Source of the DNA: Clostridium sp. CAG:967
GTDB taxonomy: Bacteria > Cyanobacteriota > Vampirovibrionia > Gastranaerophilales > Gastranaerophilaceae
Reading direction: 5' to 3'
Assembly: GCA_000433095.1 (NCBI GenBank)
Contig: HF991469.1
Span: 93,550 to 108,372, forward strand
Length of the DNA stretch: 14,823 nt
In this document: positions 13,157 through 14,823 of the stretch, one piece after another
Position numbering within the stretch: the first letter of the stretch is position 1
Layout: every line of letters starts with the position of its first letter
Program-made: the position numbers and the translations under genes
Notes under the pieces: model-generated
Database searches by the model: none
What the model saw: only the letters and a program-made list of their open reading frames with translations
Told to the model about the DNA's origin: nothing

Positions 13157-14680
13157 ATGAAACTTGACGAACTTATTGAATATTTAGACTACAAAGATTT
13201 GATTAACTTTAAAAATATTGATATTACCGGAATATCATACAATTCCAAAACAACAAAAAAAGGCGATATTTTTATATGCTTAGTCGGAGAGCACACTGAC
13301 GGTCACGAATATGCCCAAAGCGCAATTGAAAACGGCGCAGCAGCTCTTTTGACCGAAAGAAAAGTTCAGGGAACAAAAATTCCTCAAGTCGTAGTTTCAT
13401 CAACAAGACATAAAATAGCTGATATTGCAGACAGATTTTACTCAAGTCCTTCCAAAGGCATTAACCTTATCGGGATTACAGGTACTAACGGCAAAACAAC
13501 CGTTACACATTTAATCCAAAAAATATTTGAAGAAAATAACGAAAAATGTGCACTTATAGGAACTCTGGGTTACAAATTATCCTCCAACGGCGAATACAGA
13601 GATGCTAAACATACAACTCCGCAGGCACCAGAATTACAGGCAACATTGAGAATGATTAAAGATGTTGAAAAAATTGATAATGTAGTTATGGAAGTAAGTT
13701 CTCATGCACTTGATCAAAACCGTGTGGGAGGATGCAGATTTAACGGAGCAGTTTTGACAAACTTAACTCAAGATCACCTTGATTACCACATTACTATGGA
13801 AAACTATTTTGAAGCAAAAGCACTCCTTTTCAGAAATCTGTCAAGAGCAATTACCACAAGAGATACGGAAGGAAATCCTATTTGCGACGAGCATTCACCG
13901 TTTGCAGTCATCAATGCCGATGATGAATATGCTGAAAAATTCAAGTCAGTTGTACCAGAAGGAGTGAGAAAATTCACATACGGAGTTAAAAAACAAAGTG
14001 ATGTAATGGCAAAAAATATAAATTTCTCTTTAAATGGTGCTGAATTTACTCTGGTAGAAAACGGTAATGAACATAATGTTAACCTTCATATGAACGGAAT
14101 GTTCAGTGTTTATAATGTTCTGGCAGCCGTAACAGCATCTCTTGCAATGGGAATAGATATTAAAACAGCATTAAAAGCTTTGCAGAATGTTAAAGGTGTT
14201 GCCGGAAGATTTGAAGTAGTTGTAAAAAAACCTCTTGTAATTGTAGATTATGCACATACTCCTGACGGATTGGAAAATGTTCTTAAGTCAGCAAGAGAAA
14301 TTACACCTAAAGACGGCAGCTTAATTTGTCTTTTCGGATGCGGCGGTGACAGAGATGCAACAAAACGTCCTAAAATGGGAGCTATTGCAGAAAAACTTGC
14401 CGATAAAATAGTTATTACAAGCGACAATCCGAGAACAGAAGACCCGCAAACAATTATTACAGATATTATTGCAGGCTTAAAATCAGTAAATACGGAAAGT
14501 GTAATCGTTGAACCTGACAGAGGAACTGCTATAGGTTTGTTAAAAAATATAGCAAACAATAACGATATTGTCGTTATTGCAGGTAAAGGACATGAGGATT
14601 ATCAAATTCTTAAAGATAAAACAATCCACTTTGATGACAGGGAGGAAGCAAGAAAAGTATTTGAGGTAAGCGTTATTTAA
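13157..14680 (+). CDS. murE: UDP-N-acetylmuramoyl-tripeptide synthetase (meso-diaminopimelate-adding MurE ligase)
   Basis: A 507-aa cytoplasmic ATP-dependent ligase that adds the third residue of the peptidoglycan stem to UDP-MurNAc-L-Ala-D-Glu. Present are the ATP-binding loop TGTNGKTT (108-115), TTPQAPEL (153-160), EVSSHALDQNRV (179-190), NLTQDHLDYH (202-211), a lysine (K221) at the usual carbamylated position, DYAHTPD (364-370), FGCGGDRD (393-400) and GKGHEDYQ (476-483). The DNPR motif (423-426) is the marker of meso-diaminopimelate specificity, so the organism very likely has DAP-type peptidoglycan. The ATG at 13157 has GGAGG five nt upstream. The stop codon lies in the centre of a perfect 30-bp palindrome. 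Confidence 0.97.
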   Translation: MKLDELIEYLDYKDLINFKNIDITGISYNSKTTKKGDIFICLVGEHTDGHEYAQSAIENGAAALLTERKVQGTKIPQVVVSSTRHKIADIADRFYSSPSKGINLIGITGTNGKTTVTHLIQKIFEENNEKCALIGTLGYKLSSNGEYRDAKHTTPQAPELQATLRMIKDVEKIDNVVMEVSSHALDQNRVGGCRFNGAVLTNLTQDHLDYHITMENYFEAKALLFRNLSRAITTRDTEGNPICDEHSPFAVINADDEYAEKFKSVVPEGVRKFTYGVKKQSDVMAKNINFSLNGAEFTLVENGNEHNVNLHMNGMFSVYNVLAAVTASLAMGIDIKTALKALQNVKGVAGRFEVVVKKPLVIVDYAHTPDGLENVLKSAREITPKDGSLICLFGCGGDRDATKRPKMGAIAEKLADKIVITSDNPRTEDPQTIITDIIAGLKSVNTESVIVEPDRGTAIGLLKNIANNNDIVVIAGKGHEDYQILKDKTIHFDDREEARKVFEVSVI

Positions 14681-14693
14681 ATAACGCTTACCT
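14664..14693. terminator. Perfect 30-bp palindrome centred on the murE stop codon
   Basis: AGGTAAGCGTTATTT (14664-14678) and AAATAACGCTTACCT (14679-14693) are exact reverse complements with no spacer. The murE stop codon (14678-14680) is at the centre. No T-run follows on either strand, so it is not a standard terminator, though a hairpin this stable may stop or protect both convergent transcripts. A third copy of the arm AGGTAAG (14703-14709) lies downstream and could pair with CTTACCT (14687-14693) instead. A weak 5-bp stem followed by eight T (14707-14730) is a possible plus-strand terminator. Confidence 0.6.
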
Positions 14694-14699
14694 GTAATA

Positions 14700-14823
14700 T
14701 TAAGGTAAGTTCTTCCAATAACTTTTTTTTATACTATAGTTTGTACTTTTGTCAGGAGGGAAATTATCTCTGATAGCCCAATAAGAACATTGTTCTCCCT
14801 GGACGTGCCAGTTTGTACCCCCC
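14700..14823 (-). CDS. C-terminal fragment of an unidentified, possibly pilin-like protein; runs off right edge
   Basis: On the minus strand a frame is open from the window edge for about 40 codons to TAA at 14702-14700. It includes NWHVQGEQCSYWAIRDNF and ends KKSYWKNLP. The cluster G-x-x-C-S-Y-W-x-I-x-D-N resembles the ends of the two pilin-like proteins in this window (VSCSYYYKI in one, HGCFGKILNDNW in the other), so it may be another family member. The coding call is moderate: a second minus-strand frame is also open for about 30 codons, but the chosen frame has more typical codons and protein-like composition. It is convergent with murE, 19 nt away, across the palindrome. The edge itself reads GGGGGG in the coding strand. 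Confidence 0.45.
   Translation of the reverse strand, partial: GGTNWHVQGEQCSYWAIRDNFPPDKSTNYSIKKSYWKNLP

Noticed and set aside
14731..14821. Alternative minus-strand frame open for about 30 codons at the right edge
   Set aside because: Shorter than the chosen frame, with no resemblance to other proteins in the window; only one of the frames can be the gene and the longer one fits better.
1..14823. CRISPR array, tRNA/rRNA gene, transposase or phage gene
   Set aside because: No regularly spaced repeats, no cloverleaf or CCA-ended structure, and no recombinase-like or phage-like protein on either strand.

Overview
The window is an AT-rich bacterial chromosome segment. It probably comes from a gut-type, non-photosynthetic relative of Cyanobacteria (Gastranaerophilales / Vampirovibrionia, formerly Melainabacteria), or less likely another AT-rich phylum. 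This rests on several features: short prepilin-like proteins of the FTLAE...LGIIGVV...PSLM type that share a D-NG-x-PN-x-GRD C-terminal motif, a meso-DAP type MurE (DNPR motif) and a complete cell-wall gene set, and an RNase Y/YmdB pair. The taxonomic call is inference from recalled family patterns and was not checked by search.

Layout, left to right. (1) 1-112: the 5' end of a minus-strand prepilin-like gene that runs off the left edge and carries a run of 11 G near its start. (2) 197-532: an HU-family DNA-binding protein gene (minus) with its own promoter and terminator. (3) 803-2756: a membrane glycosyltransferase 2 gene and apt (plus), overlapping by 11 bp and ending at a terminator shared with the next minus-strand gene. 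(4) 2781-3580: a second prepilin-like gene (minus). Its natural ATG, strong ribosome-binding site and FTLAE signal are separated from the pilin body by a run of 10 G that puts the gene out of frame; one extra G (11, the number in the first gene) restores a 266-aa protein. A short leader ORF and a good promoter lie upstream. (5) 8199-3715: a tightly packed minus-strand operon: rny (RNase Y), ymdB-type phosphoesterase, PHP-domain phosphoesterase, a membrane-anchored pilin-like protein without the FTLAE signal, and a LOG-family protein. Two junctions overlap by exactly 11 bp. (6) 8467-9864: pepA (plus) with its own promoter. (7) 11256-9892: a secreted N-acetylmuramoyl-L-alanine amidase (minus), possibly on a leaderless mRNA. 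(8) 11381-14680: ftsI (class B PBP) and murE (plus), the start of a division/cell-wall cluster. (9) 14700-14823: the 3' end of a further minus-strand ORF, possibly another pilin-like protein, convergent with murE across a perfect 30-bp palindrome.

Most of the genes are housekeeping: cell wall growth and remodelling (amidase, FtsI, MurE), RNA turnover and signalling (RNase Y, YmdB, PHP), and purine salvage (Apt). The notable content is the prepilin-like family around them. Two copies carry long poly-G tracts in the N-terminal coding region, immediately before the point where either alternative frame stops within a few codons. This is the layout of a slipped-strand ON/OFF contingency switch, with one copy read here as ON (G11) and one as OFF (G10). 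A homopolymer length error in the assembly is the main competing explanation for the OFF call.
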